Source: Massilia antarctica (GTDB taxonomy: Bacteria; Pseudomonadota; Gammaproteobacteria; Burkholderiales; Burkholderiaceae_D). From it: a stretch of DNA of 64,000 nt. The first letter of the stretch is position 1, and the number at the start of each line of letters is the position of its first letter. Positions 53,771-63,179 of this stretch are shown one piece after another. Under the pieces are notes generated by a model. That model saw only the letters and a list, made by a program, of their open reading frames with translations, had not been told where the DNA came from and ran no database searches. The DNA is taken from NCBI RefSeq assembly GCF_015689335.1, contig NZ_CP065053.1:6386001-6450000 (forward strand), written 5' to 3'. The position numbers were made by a program, and so were the translations under genes.

Positions 53771-54925
53771 CTACGCGTCGCTATCTCTGCGATGGGGCGT
53801 GAGCCGAGGCAGGCTGATCGTAAAGCTTACCCCAGCCTCTTGAGTGGAAGAAACAGAAATCCGGCCTTCATGTGCCTTGACGATTTCTTTTACCACGTAC
53901 AGGCCCAAGCCGAGATTTTGCACCCTGGAGATGCTCCGCTCGCTGGGCGGACGGATGGCGAAGCTTTTCACGGGATCGAATAGGGTTCGCAGTTTCGCCG
54001 GGGGAATCACCTCCGCTTCGTTCCTTACCTCAAACAACACGTCAGCGGCGCTACCGTTGATAGCGATCCGGATCGTGCCCTCCGGTTTTCCATGCTGAAT
54101 GGCATTGGAGATCAAGTTGGAAAATGCCTGTGCCAAACGCGGTCCATCCCAGGTACCGACTAAATTGCCCTCGGAAACAAGCTCGATGTGACGCTCGGGA
54201 TGGAAGGTTCTTGCTTCCTCCACCACATTCAGGCATATCTGATCGAGGTCAACCGTATAAGGATCGATGGGAATCCCTTCGCCCAAGTGCGAGGTCGAGA
54301 AGTCGAGCAGATCGCGCACGATCTCGTCCACCCGTTTTGCACTGTTAAAAATCCTCAGGCCAACCTTGAGTACCTTGGCAGGCAAGGTTTGGTCATGCAG
54401 CAAGACTTGAGCGCCCATGCTCACGGCGCCCAGCGGCGAGCGCACATCGTGCCCGAGAATGGCTAAAAACAAGCTTTGGGCATCGCGCAGCAGTTTCGAA
54501 TAACGGGCCATCGACTCGCTTTGCGCCTGATCGATGGCTTCATTGAAACGGACCATATCCTGGATTTCTTCCGCTGTGGTGATGGGCACGCTGCGCGCCC
54601 ACAAGCGCAGAACGCTCGACCGGAGCGCGCGGAATTCGGCCATGACCTGGTCGCTGTTCAAGCCGGACGCCATGCGCGCGGCGGCATGCACTTCGGCTGC
54701 GGTGTCGCCCGCCGCAACGGGACCGTGCCCCTTGGACTTGGCGATACTCTGGCTGGCGTTCTGCGCGGTGTCCAGATCGGTGATGATGACGTTTAATACC
54801 GCGGTTGCATGATCGCGCAACTCGACCCGGTCGGCGTCCGCCAGGGGCGCCAGGGTCACCGCGAAATCTTCCCACTCCTGGAGAATGGCGTCGAGATTTC
54901 TATGAATAAAAAGGGAAAGACGCAT
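53771..54925 (-). CDS. Histidine kinase with RsbRD-like N-terminus
   Basis: The 384-residue soluble kinase has an N-terminal helical RsbRD-like region (RNLDAILQEWEDFAV, about 1-110), HisKA with the phospho-acceptor His in ILGHDVRSPLG (about residue 155), and HATPase motifs around FSNLISNAIQHG and LGLGLYVVKEIVKAH. No membrane segment, so it senses a cytoplasmic signal. It begins immediately after its likely partner receiver. Confidence 0.92.
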   Translation of the reverse strand: MRLSLFIHRNLDAILQEWEDFAVTLAPLADADRVELRDHATAVLNVIITDLDTAQNASQSIAKSKGHGPVAAGDTAAEVHAAARMASGLNSDQVMAEFRALRSSVLRLWARSVPITTAEEIQDMVRFNEAIDQAQSESMARYSKLLRDAQSLFLAILGHDVRSPLGAVSMGAQVLLHDQTLPAKVLKVGLRIFNSAKRVDEIVRDLLDFSTSHLGEGIPIDPYTVDLDQICLNVVEEARTFHPERHIELVSEGNLVGTWDGPRLAQAFSNLISNAIQHGKPEGTIRIAINGSAADVLFEVRNEAEVIPPAKLRTLFDPVKSFAIRPPSERSISRVQNLGLGLYVVKEIVKAHEGRISVSSTQEAGVSFTISLPRLTPHRRDSDA

Positions 54926-55309
54926 TTATACCTTGGCATAACGGTCGTCGGCAGTGCGTGCCGCGGCAAGCAAGCTACTTACTTCCGCCAGCAAGTTTTC
55001 CGCCAAAAATGGTTTCCTCAGAAACCCATCATAACTTGCATTCTTGCCGACTTCGCATCGCAAGGAGCCACTCATAAGTAATACCGGCAGTCGTGCTGTC
55101 AATGGATCGGCTTTCAAACGCGCGCTCAGTTCAGGGCCGCTCATCCCCGGCATGACACAGTCCGTAATGACAAGTTCAGGTGCCGCTTGCCGGATCCTGG
55201 CCAGCGCTTGAGCACCACTGGCTGCGATACCCACCTCAAATCCATGCGTTTCGAGCAACATCGCGCAGGTTTCGGCCATGCCCATATCATCGTCGACTAT
55301 CAATATCAT
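54926..55309 (-). CDS. Single-domain response regulator
   Basis: I choose the ATG at 55309, six bases after AGGA; upstream ATG is in frame but adds a non-domain tail. The 127-residue protein is one receiver: acidic pair MILIVDDDMG, phospho-acceptor Asp in LVITDCVMPGMSG, switch Ser in LLMSGS and Lys in FLRKPF. No output domain. It is probably phosphorylated by the adjoining kinase. Confidence 0.9.
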   Translation of the reverse strand: MILIVDDDMGMAETCAMLLETHGFEVGIAASGAQALARIRQAAPELVITDCVMPGMSGPELSARLKADPLTARLPVLLMSGSLRCEVGKNASYDGFLRKPFLAENLLAEVSSLLAAARTADDRYAKV

Positions 55310-55484
55310 CTTTGCATCCTGTACCGCCTGGGGTTTTCGCCGAGGCGTCGGCAAAGAGTCAGAAATTGACTCGCCTCAAGTATTGCTTCTTCCGGGAATT
55401 GTATCCGTGCGGTACCGAACGCTGCCCGGCCCGCATGCGACGGCAACAGCGCGAGGCTGGCTTCGTCCCGGGGCCGGCCAAGGA

Positions 55485-55670
55485 TCAGGTATTGCGGCGA
55501 GGGTAGCCTTGCGCAAGGATGCGGACCCACACCACTTCCTTGTCGGCATCGCTCATCGACACCCAGTGCGCCACTTCCACCACGCTGCGTCCGCAGCCGC
55601 GGCAAATCTCATCGAACGTGGTCGAGCAGACCGCGACACAGGGCGTGTCCGGCCGTTCAGGGGCCTTCAT
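55485..55670 (-). CDS. DUF1289 small cysteine protein
   Basis: The 61-residue product has the DUF1289 Cys pattern PCVAVCSTTFDEICRGCGRS, four Cys suitable for a metal or Fe-S site. It follows the DUF1415 gene with a 7-base gap. Family function is unknown. Confidence 0.82.
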   Translation of the reverse strand: MKAPERPDTPCVAVCSTTFDEICRGCGRSVVEVAHWVSMSDADKEVVWVRILAQGYPRRNT

Positions 55671-55677
55671 GGCGCCA

Positions 55678-56247
55678 TCATTTGGCGGGGCCGACATCGA
55701 GCGAATCCCAGCCGTCATGGCCGAGCTTTTCCATGGTTTCAATGTTTTTATCGAAAATCTCCGACGCTTCCGGGAAAGCCTCGACCGCCCGCTCGATGCT
55801 GTCTTCGCGCAGCAGGTGCAGGATGGGGTAAGGCGCGCGGTTGGTGAAGTTGCTGATGTCGTTGATATCGGTGTCCGCGAACTGATATTGCGGATGGAAA
55901 CTGGCCACCTGCAATTCGCCGTCGAGCTGCATGTCTTCCAGCGCGGCATCGGCCACGTCGAGAAATTCGTTGTAGTCGAGGAAGTCGCCCAGCACGAAGG
56001 GATGGATCAGCAGGGTGGTGTCGATGTCTTCCGGGTCGGTATCGGACAGCAGTTGCAATTCATTCATCAGGGTTTCGAGCAAGACTTCCGGCGTGGTCGC
56101 GCTGGAAACGACATAGCGCACCTGCTTTTTCACATGAACGGCCTTGGCGAACGGACAGAGATTGAGCCCGATGACGGCTTTTTCCAGCCATTGTTGTGTA
56201 GCGGCAATGATCTGATCATCGTCGGCGTTCAGATTGGGGGTGCTCAT
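55678..56247 (-). CDS. DUF1415 family protein
   Basis: The ATG at 56247 gives 189 residues. The conserved start ATQQWLEKAVIGLNLCPFAK is the DUF1415 signature, with later TLLIHPFVLGDFLDYNEFL and PYPILHLLREDSI. The family is common in proteobacteria with no established role. It pairs with DUF1289 in a small leftward operon. Confidence 0.88.
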   Translation of the reverse strand: MSTPNLNADDDQIIAATQQWLEKAVIGLNLCPFAKAVHVKKQVRYVVSSATTPEVLLETLMNELQLLSDTDPEDIDTTLLIHPFVLGDFLDYNEFLDVADAALEDMQLDGELQVASFHPQYQFADTDINDISNFTNRAPYPILHLLREDSIERAVEAFPEASEIFDKNIETMEKLGHDGWDSLDVGPAK

Positions 56248-56733
56248 GGCAATGCTTTCACTAATAGAAGAAGCGTGCGGCGCAAGCGGAAAACGCAAGC
56301 GCATGACGCGAAACCCAAATTGTACGCACTCTTTGCGCCAGCTCATAGGTGCGCCCGCGTGCCGGGGTAGTTTAGAGGCCGATGCCTGGTCCGCAGCCCG
56401 CCCCGGTTTTGGTATTGTTCCCGGCACCTGCGCGCCCGCCCCGGCCGGTCCCGCGCAGCGCTCCCCGGCGCATCCCTGCCATAGGAGGAAATCCTACATA
56501 CCCCCCGGGAGTATCCAAAACGGCCCCGTCCATACACTGATAGCATCCTGGCACTTTTAAGGCATACTCCCGGCAATTGGTCTTTTCCGATGCAACAATA
56601 TTGGTTGAAAGTGTTGTCAAAATATTTGCCGCGCACACAGACATTTGACTTGACTCAAACGATAAGTGGTACGTACACTCCGACCTTATCTATTCGTCTG
56701 TCCGGCTGTTTTCGGACCCAACAATGGAACGCT
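56248..56733. promoter_or_regulatory. Region upstream of the MltD-like gene
   Basis: Its right half is AT-rich and holds TTGACT (56650) and TACACT (56674), 18 bases apart, a credible promoter for the gene at 56734. The left half is GC-rich and serves the divergent DUF1415 gene. No gene is supported here. Confidence 0.5.
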
Positions 56734-58101
56734 ATGCAAAAAACGACACGCAATACCATTTCACTTGCAGTCCTCGTTCTGATGCTCGCGCCTGCGCTCA
56801 GCTACGCGGCCGACTCCGTCTCAAGCAACGTTGCGCCACTGGCGCCGACGGTCAAGCCTGCGCCAGCTCCGCTCCAGCCCTTCCCCGCCGTCAAGGCGGA
56901 TGAATACAAGGAAGCCGACGTCTGGGGCCGCATCCGCACCGGTTACGCCATTCCCGATATCGACAATGCGCTCGTTACCAAGCACGTCAACTGGTACAGC
57001 TCCCGTCCCGACTATATCGCCCGCACCTCGGCGCGCGCCTCGCGTTACCTGTTCTATGTGGTCCAGGAACTTGAGAAACGCAATATGCCGACCGAGCTGG
57101 CATTGCTGCCGATTATAGAATCGGCCTTCAATCCGCAAGCCTATTCCAAGGCCAACGCCGCCGGCATGTGGCAGTTCGTGCCCGGCACCGGCAAGGATTT
57201 CAATCTCAAGCAAGACATGTTCAAGGATGAGCGGCGCGGCGTGCTGGCCTCGACCGATGCCGCGCTCAGCTATCTGCAGCGCCTGTACGGCATGTTCGGC
57301 GACTGGCCGCTGGCCCTGGCCGCCTACAACTGGGGCGAAGGCAATGTCCAGCGCGCCATCAAGAAGAACCAGGCGCTCGGCAAACCGACCGACTACGAAA
57401 GCCTGTACGAGCACATGCCGCCCGAAACGCGCGAATACGTGCCGAAACTGCAGGCGGTCAAGAACATCATCGCCAACCCGGCCCAGTACCACGTTTCGCT
57501 GCCGGTGATCGACAACACGCCCTACTTCACCACGGTCGACAAGACCAGCGACATCGACCTGACCATCGCGGCCCAGCTGGCCGAACTGTCGGTCGAGGAA
57601 TTCAAGGCGCTCAATCCGCAATTTAACCGCCCGGTCATCACCGGCGGCGAGCAGACCAAGATTCTGTTGCCACAAGAGAATGCGGCAAAGTTCCACCTGA
57701 ATCTGGCGCAATGGGGCCGCGCCCTGTCGACCTGGACCACGCACAAGATTACCGGCGCCAAGGACAGCATCGCTTCCCTGGCCTCGCGTTTCGGCACCAC
57801 GCCGGAAGTGATTCGCCAGGCTAACAATATTCCGGCGCAAACCCGCCTGAAGGCTGGCTCCACCATCCTGGTCCCGAAAATCTCGACCTCGGTGCAGACC
57901 GATATCGCCGAGCACGTCGTCGACAACGCGGTCATGGCCTTTGAAGCTGAACGCGCCGGCCGCCGCGGTGGCCGCGCTGAAAAGCAGACCAACGCCCAGC
58001 GCATCAAGGGCAAGGTCGCCGAACTGAAAACGCGCGTCGCCGGCCGCAACGCCAAAACGGCAGCCAACGACAGCGCGCGCTACAAACGGCGCGGCGGCTG
58101 A
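56734..58101 (+). CDS. mltD: Membrane-bound lytic murein transglycosylase, MltD-like
   Basis: The ATG at 56734 gives 455 residues and a signal peptide (LAPALSYAAD). The SLT domain has the catalytic Glu in LLPIIESAFNP (about 129), then AAGMWQFVPGTG and LAAYNWGEGNV. A LysM-type segment (DSIASLASRFGTTPEVIRQA) binds peptidoglycan. The C-terminus is very basic. Unlike E. coli MltD, no lipobox is evident. Confidence 0.9.
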   Translation: MQKTTRNTISLAVLVLMLAPALSYAADSVSSNVAPLAPTVKPAPAPLQPFPAVKADEYKEADVWGRIRTGYAIPDIDNALVTKHVNWYSSRPDYIARTSARASRYLFYVVQELEKRNMPTELALLPIIESAFNPQAYSKANAAGMWQFVPGTGKDFNLKQDMFKDERRGVLASTDAALSYLQRLYGMFGDWPLALAAYNWGEGNVQRAIKKNQALGKPTDYESLYEHMPPETREYVPKLQAVKNIIANPAQYHVSLPVIDNTPYFTTVDKTSDIDLTIAAQLAELSVEEFKALNPQFNRPVITGGEQTKILLPQENAAKFHLNLAQWGRALSTWTTHKITGAKDSIASLASRFGTTPEVIRQANNIPAQTRLKAGSTILVPKISTSVQTDIAEHVVDNAVMAFEAERAGRRGGRAEKQTNAQRIKGKVAELKTRVAGRNAKTAANDSARYKRRGG

Positions 58102-58105
58102 GCGC

Positions 58106-58138
58106 CGCTGGCGGGTGCCTCCGGTGCGCCCGCCAGCG
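58106..58138 (+). terminator. Likely terminator of the MltD-like gene
   Basis: CGCTGGCGGG and CCCGCCAGCG form a perfect 10-base stem with a 13-base loop, starting 5 bases after the stop codon. Only a short T-stretch follows (CTTTAT), so termination may be partial. Confidence 0.65.
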
Positions 58139-58516
58139 CGCTTTATCTACCAAGACTTTCCCGGTAAATCCAGCTTTTTGATACGCACTATTCGGATATA
58201 CCTATACAACTACAGTGATACTACTGTATAGTGTTGTTTGTGCGCTGCAATACGTTTCTCGCAATCAGTCTGAAGCGATGGCCCTTGGCAGTTACAAAGA
58301 AGTAAAACTAGCAGCTTCGCAAGCCTAGGCGTATCCCACGGATACCCTCAATAAAGCCCTCCCGCCTTGTGTGTCGCACCTGACACCGTCCCGGCGCAAA
58401 GCTTTTGTGCCGAAATTTCTTTCATCCTGAGTCATTTCGTTGTGTTGGTTGGCGTTGCTATTTTGCGCTCGGAGCATGTGCTCGGGCGCTGATCTATACC
58501 GAAAGAAAAAAACATA
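58139..58516 (+). promoter_or_regulatory. Promoter and long leader of the RhlE-like gene
   Basis: This 378-base stretch contains nested inverted repeats at 58202-58231 (CTATACA with TGTATAG; TACAGT with ACTGTA) and, about 35 bases before the gene, a hairpin-forming segment around GGAGCATGTGCTC. A long leader fits helicase genes that are cold-induced or autoregulated. Promoter elements could not be assigned firmly. Confidence 0.45.
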
Positions 58517-59926
58517 ATGAGTTTTGAAGCATTAGGCCTCCACGCGTCTATCGTAAAAGCAGTAACCGATGCAGGTTACACCGTTCCGACCCCGGTTCAA
58601 GAGCAGGCTGTTCCTGCCGCCATCAGCGGGCGCGACCTGCTGGTTTCGTCGCAGACCGGTTCGGGCAAGACCGCAGCATTCATGCTGCCAGCACTCCACA
58701 AATTCGCCGTTGCCGAGCAATCGCAGGCTTCCAAGAACGCAGCCCAGGAAGCGCAAAATGCGCGTGCCCGCGGCGAGCGTCCACGTTTCAAAGCCGCACA
58801 GCCTAAAATGCTGGTGCTGACCCCGACCCGCGAACTGGCACTGCAAGTGACCAGCGCGACCGAAAAATACGGCACCCAGATCCGCCGTATCAAGGCCGTG
58901 TCGATCCTGGGCGGCATGCCTTATCCTAAACAGATGCAACTGCTGGCGCGCAACCCGGAAATCCTGGTCGCTACCCCTGGCCGCCTGATCGACCATATGG
59001 AATCGGGCAAGATCGATTTCTCGGAACTCGAAATCCTGGTGCTGGACGAAGCCGACCGCATGCTGGACATGGGTTTCATCGACGATATCGAAAAAATCAT
59101 CGCCGCCACCCCGGCCAACCGCCAGACCATGCTGTTCTCGGCCACGCTCGACGGCATGGTCGGCAACATGGCGCGCCGCATCACGACCGACCCGATGGTC
59201 ATCCAGATCGCCGGTTCGGCCTCGAAGCACGAAAACATCGTGCAGCGCGTGCACTTCGTGGACGACCTGTCGCACAAGAACCGCCTGCTCGACCATCTGC
59301 TGCGCGACGAAACCCTGGACCAGGCCGTTGTGTTCACCGCCACCAAGCGTGACGCCGACACCATCGCCGACCGTCTGAACATCGCCGGTTTCTCGGCAGC
59401 CGCACTGCATGGCGACATGCACCAGGGCGCGCGCAACCGTACCCTGGACGGCCTGCGCCGCGGCCAGGTCCGCGTGCTGGTCGCAACCGACGTTGCCGCC
59501 CGTGGTATCGATGTCCCGAACATCACCCACGTGTTCAACTACGACCTGCCGAAGTTCCCTGAAGACTATGTGCACCGTATCGGCCGTACCGGCCGTGCCG
59601 GCCGCAATGGCCTGGCGATCTCGCTGGTGAACCATGCCGAAGGCATGAACGTCAAGCGCATCGAGCGCTTCACCAAGCAGCTCATTCCGGTCAACGTGAT
59701 CGAAGGCTTCGAGCCAAAGAAAACCGCGTCGGCGCCACGTTCGGCCGCCCGTCCAGGCAGCTGGAAACCAGGCGACAACCGCGGCGGCGCCAAGCCAGGC
59801 CAGCGTACCTTCAGCAAGCCGGGCGCAGCACCACGCAAGGAAGGCGCCACCGCCGGCGGCGGCTACAAGGGTTCGAACCCGCGTCCGGCCTCCGAGCGTA
59901 CCCGCAGCTCGTACGGCGACCGTTAA
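58517..59926 (+). CDS. rhlE: DEAD-box RNA helicase, RhlE-like
   Basis: The 469-residue protein has all DEAD-box motifs: Q motif (TPVQEQAVPA), Walker A QTGSGKTAA, DEAD in VLDEADRMLDMG, SAT in LFSATLD and motif VI HRIGRTGRAGR. The tail (about 400-469) is basic and Gly/Arg/Pro-rich, as in RhlE-type helicases. It remodels RNA or ribosomal precursors. A strong terminator follows. Confidence 0.93.
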   Translation: MSFEALGLHASIVKAVTDAGYTVPTPVQEQAVPAAISGRDLLVSSQTGSGKTAAFMLPALHKFAVAEQSQASKNAAQEAQNARARGERPRFKAAQPKMLVLTPTRELALQVTSATEKYGTQIRRIKAVSILGGMPYPKQMQLLARNPEILVATPGRLIDHMESGKIDFSELEILVLDEADRMLDMGFIDDIEKIIAATPANRQTMLFSATLDGMVGNMARRITTDPMVIQIAGSASKHENIVQRVHFVDDLSHKNRLLDHLLRDETLDQAVVFTATKRDADTIADRLNIAGFSAAALHGDMHQGARNRTLDGLRRGQVRVLVATDVAARGIDVPNITHVFNYDLPKFPEDYVHRIGRTGRAGRNGLAISLVNHAEGMNVKRIERFTKQLIPVNVIEGFEPKKTASAPRSAARPGSWKPGDNRGGAKPGQRTFSKPGAAPRKEGATAGGGYKGSNPRPASERTRSSYGDR

Positions 59927-60004
59927 TGGCCGACCCGATCGGCATCTAGTTGCCGTTTAAACAAAGTCCGCCCTGCCGCTGCAAGGAAAACCGGACAGTC
60001 GCAA

Positions 60005-60034
60005 ACAAAAGCCTCCGCTCGCGGAGGCTTTTGT
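60005..60034. terminator. Rho-independent terminator after the helicase gene
   Basis: ACAAAAGCCTCCGC and GCGGAGGCTTTTGT form a perfect 14-base inverted repeat around TC, followed by GTTT. The stem contains A- and T-runs at its ends, so it can work in both directions. It lies 79 bases after the stop codon. Confidence 0.9.
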
Positions 60035-60287
60035 GTTTGGGCGGCGTTATAGCACCGTTGCACCTCATCGCTGCCTTACGCTCGACTGGCGAACGACACC
60101 GCTTCACTGTTGCTGCAAGCCTACATTTTTTCGCGATTGTAATGACAGGTAGCTGCTATACTTTAACCGTCTTTACATTTCTCGCCGCGTTGGCAATTCA
60201 CTTTCCTCAGCCCTTCGGCAAGCCTGTACCGCAGTTGCGAGTGCGCCTTTTCGTGCCACAGACTGATCAAAAGTCGTTCACACGAAA
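60035..60287. promoter_or_regulatory. Upstream region of the hybrid kinase gene
   Basis: An extended -10 element, TGCTATACT (60154-60162), is the best promoter candidate; a matching -35 is weak. It would start the kinase transcript near 60170. No gene is supported between the terminator and the kinase. Confidence 0.4.
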
Positions 60288-60293
60288 GTGCAT

Positions 60294-62789
60294 ATGCATA
60301 CGCCCGGGTTTGAAATTGGCACCGTCGAGCATAAATTAATTACCGAAGGCAATATTGAAGTCCGGCGCCAGGAAAGCTTGCTCAAGACGGGCGCCTTACA
60401 GCATGCCATTTTCAACAGCGCCTATTTCTCCAGCATTGCCACCGATGAAAAGGGGGTGATCCAGATTTTCAACGTGGGCGCCGAGCGCATGCTGGGCTAT
60501 ACCGCGCTGGACGTCGTCAACCGGATCACGCCGGCCGATATCTCCGATCCCCAGGAAGTGATCGCGCGCGCCAAGGCGCTCAGCCTGGAGCTGGAGACGC
60601 CGATCACGCCGGGCTTTGAAGCGCTGGTGTTCAAGGCTTCGCGCGGCATCGAGGATATTTACGAGCTGACTTATGTGCGCAAGGATGGCAGCCGCTTTCC
60701 GGCCATCGTCTCGGTCACCGCCCTGCGCGACGTCCACGAGCACATCATCGGCTACCTGCTGATCGGCACCGACAATACCGCCCGCAAGCACGTCGAGGCC
60801 GCGCAGGCGCTGCTCGACCAGCGCCTGCGCGACCAGCAGTTCTACACCCGTTCCCTGATCGAATCGAATCTCGACGCCTTGATGATGACCGACCCGCAAG
60901 GCATCATCTCGGACGTGAACCAGCAAATGGTCGCCCTCACCGGGCGCACCCGCGACGAACTGATCGGCGCCCCCAGCAAGAAATTCTTTACCGACCAGAC
61001 CCAGGCCGACGCCGCCATCAAGCGCGTGCTCCAGGAAAACAAGGTGACCGACTATGAGCTCACCGTGCGCGCCCTCAACGGGGTGGAAACGGTGGTGTCG
61101 TACAACGCCGCCACTTTCCACGACCGCGACCGCAAGCTGCAAGGCGTGTTTGCCGCCGCGCGCGACGTCACCGAGCGCAAGCGCTTCGAGCACACCCTGG
61201 AAGTGAAAAATATCGAACTGGAACGGGCCAGCCGCATGAAGTCCGAATTCCTGGCCACCATGTCGCACGAGCTGCGTACGCCGCTCAACGCCATCATCGG
61301 CTTTTCCGAGGCGCTCAAGGATGGCTTCCTGGGCCAGACCAGCGCGCTGCAACACGAATGCGCCGGCGACATTTTCAGCAGCGGCCTGCACTTGCTTTCG
61401 CTGATCAACGACATCCTGGACCTGTCGAAAGTCGAAGCCGGCATGATGTCGCTCGAACTCGATGCGGTCGACCTGCACACCCTCTTGCCGGACAGCCTGA
61501 CCATCGTGCGCGAAAAAGCCGCGGCCCAGAACATCGCGCTGAGCCTGAAGGTGGGCGACGACCTCGGCACGCCGCAACTGGACATCCGCAAGATCAAGCA
61601 GATTGTCTACAACCTGCTGTCGAATGCCGTCAAATTCAGCGCCAATGGCGGCGCCGTCACCTTGCACGCGCGGCGCGTCGCGCGCCGCGCCGTCGGCCAC
61701 CTTGCCGGTCAATGGCCGGTGCACAGCTTTCCCCTTGCCGACAACGAATACAACGATTTCCTGGAACTGTGCGTCAGCGACAGCGGCATCGGCATTTCGG
61801 AGCCGGACATGGCGACCCTGTTCCAGGCCTTCAGCCAGATCGACAGCAGCCTGGCGCGCAAATTCGAAGGTACCGGTCTCGGACTGGCGATGGTCAGACA
61901 GCTGGCCGAACTGCAGGGCGGCACGGTGGCGGTCGCCAGCCGGGCGGGCGAGGGATCGCGCTTCGCCGTCTGGTTGCCGCTGCGCGCGCCGGTGCCGGGA
62001 GCGCGCCCCGCGCTGCACGGCGCCGCCGCGCCAGCGCCCGCGCGGGCGGGCATCGCGGCCGCGCCGCCGCTCCAGGCGGAACGGATCGCCCTGGTGGTCG
62101 AAGACAACGATCAGGCCGCGGCGCTGGCGCGCCTGCTGCTCGAAGCGGAAGGCTTTACCGTGCTGCGCGCGGCAAGCGCCGAGCAGGCGCTGGAGTTGGC
62201 GCCGCGGCAGGCGCTGAGCCTGATCACACTCGACATCGGCTTGCCGGGCATGGATGGCTGGCAGCTCCTCCAGCGCCTGCGCGAGAACCCGGCGCTGGCG
62301 CGGGTGCCGGTCGTGGTCATTTCCGGTATCGCCGCTACCAGCCTGGCCCTGTCCGGGGGCGCCGCCGCCATGTTGCAAAAGCCGGTCAGCCATGCCCAGT
62401 TGCACGCCTCGCTGAGCGGCCTGGGCTTGCAGCCATCGCTGGAACGGACACACACCGTGCTGGTGGCCGAGCACGACCCCAGGGCGGTCGAAGCCATCGC
62501 CCGCTTACTGCCCAGTCCCGCGTATGCCATCGTGCGCGCCTACACCGGGAGCGAGGCCATTTTCCTGGCCCGGCATCTGCGTCCGGACCTGATTCTGCTT
62601 GACCTGGTGCTGCCGGATGTGAGCGGGGTCGATGTGGCCGAGGCGCTGCAGCGCGATCCGGCCACGGCGCGCATTCCGATCCTGGTCGGCGCGGCGGCGC
62701 AGGCAACAGAGCCACGGTGCGCCGAAAAACGCGGTCTCGACCAGGCCCGCTTCGTCGCCGAAGTGCGGCGCGCCTTGCTGCCGCACTAG
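60294..62789 (+). CDS. Hybrid histidine kinase PAS-PAS-HisKA-HATPase-REC-REC
   Basis: The ATG at 60294 (GTG at 60288 is possible) gives 831 residues. Two PAS domains (about 40-170 and 180-300) precede HisKA with His in MSHELRTPLNAIIGF (about 326), HATPase (NLLSNAVKFSANGG; GTGLGLAMVRQL) and two receivers. REC1 looks intact (TLDIGLPGMDG, LQKPVS). REC2 keeps LLDLVLPD but lacks a clear Lys-Pro. No membrane segment. It heads a three-gene signalling operon. Confidence 0.93.
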   Translation: MHTPGFEIGTVEHKLITEGNIEVRRQESLLKTGALQHAIFNSAYFSSIATDEKGVIQIFNVGAERMLGYTALDVVNRITPADISDPQEVIARAKALSLELETPITPGFEALVFKASRGIEDIYELTYVRKDGSRFPAIVSVTALRDVHEHIIGYLLIGTDNTARKHVEAAQALLDQRLRDQQFYTRSLIESNLDALMMTDPQGIISDVNQQMVALTGRTRDELIGAPSKKFFTDQTQADAAIKRVLQENKVTDYELTVRALNGVETVVSYNAATFHDRDRKLQGVFAAARDVTERKRFEHTLEVKNIELERASRMKSEFLATMSHELRTPLNAIIGFSEALKDGFLGQTSALQHECAGDIFSSGLHLLSLINDILDLSKVEAGMMSLELDAVDLHTLLPDSLTIVREKAAAQNIALSLKVGDDLGTPQLDIRKIKQIVYNLLSNAVKFSANGGAVTLHARRVARRAVGHLAGQWPVHSFPLADNEYNDFLELCVSDSGIGISEPDMATLFQAFSQIDSSLARKFEGTGLGLAMVRQLAELQGGTVAVASRAGEGSRFAVWLPLRAPVPGARPALHGAAAPAPARAGIAAAPPLQAERIALVVEDNDQAAALARLLLEAEGFTVLRAASAEQALELAPRQALSLITLDIGLPGMDGWQLLQRLRENPALARVPVVVISGIAATSLALSGGAAAMLQKPVSHAQLHASLSGLGLQPSLERTHTVLVAEHDPRAVEAIARLLPSPAYAIVRAYTGSEAIFLARHLRPDLILLDLVLPDVSGVDVAEALQRDPATARIPILVGAAAQATEPRCAEKRGLDQARFVAEVRRALLPH

Positions 62790-62801
62790 AGAGGACCGCG
62801 C

Positions 62802-63179
62802 ATGGCAAGGATCCTCATCATTGAAGACAATGCCGCCAACATGAAGCTGGCATCGCTGCTGCTGCGCCATGCCGGGCATGCGGTGTTATGCGCCTCCGAC
62901 GCCGAAAGCGGCTTGACGATGGCGCGTACCGAAAAACCCGACCTGATCCTGATGGACGTGCAATTGCCCGGCATGGACGGACTGGCGGCGACCGCGCTGC
63001 TGAAACAGGATGCCGGCACCGGCGCCATTCCCGTGATCGCCCTGACTGCGATGGCGATGAAGGAAGACCGGGCGAAGAGCGAAAGTGCCGGCTGCGACGC
63101 GTATATCGCCAAGCCGCTGCGCCATCAGGAATTGTATGCGGCGATCAACGCCTTGTTGCCCCCCGGAGAAGTAGCATGA
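62802..63179 (+). CDS. Single-domain response regulator (DivK-like)
   Basis: The 125-residue receiver has IIEDNAANMKLASLLL, Asp in LILMDVQLPGMDG, Thr in VIALTAMAM and Lys in YIAKPLRHQE. No output domain. It starts 12 bases after the kinase and overlaps the next gene by 4 bases (ATGA), suggesting a phosphorelay within the operon. Confidence 0.93.
   Translation: MARILIIEDNAANMKLASLLLRHAGHAVLCASDAESGLTMARTEKPDLILMDVQLPGMDGLAATALLKQDAGTGAIPVIALTAMAMKEDRAKSESAGCDAYIAKPLRHQELYAAINALLPPGEVA

Noticed and set aside
59950..60339. A 129-codon frame between the helicase and the hybrid kinase
   Set aside because: It runs through a strong terminator hairpin and the kinase promoter region and has no recognisable protein features.
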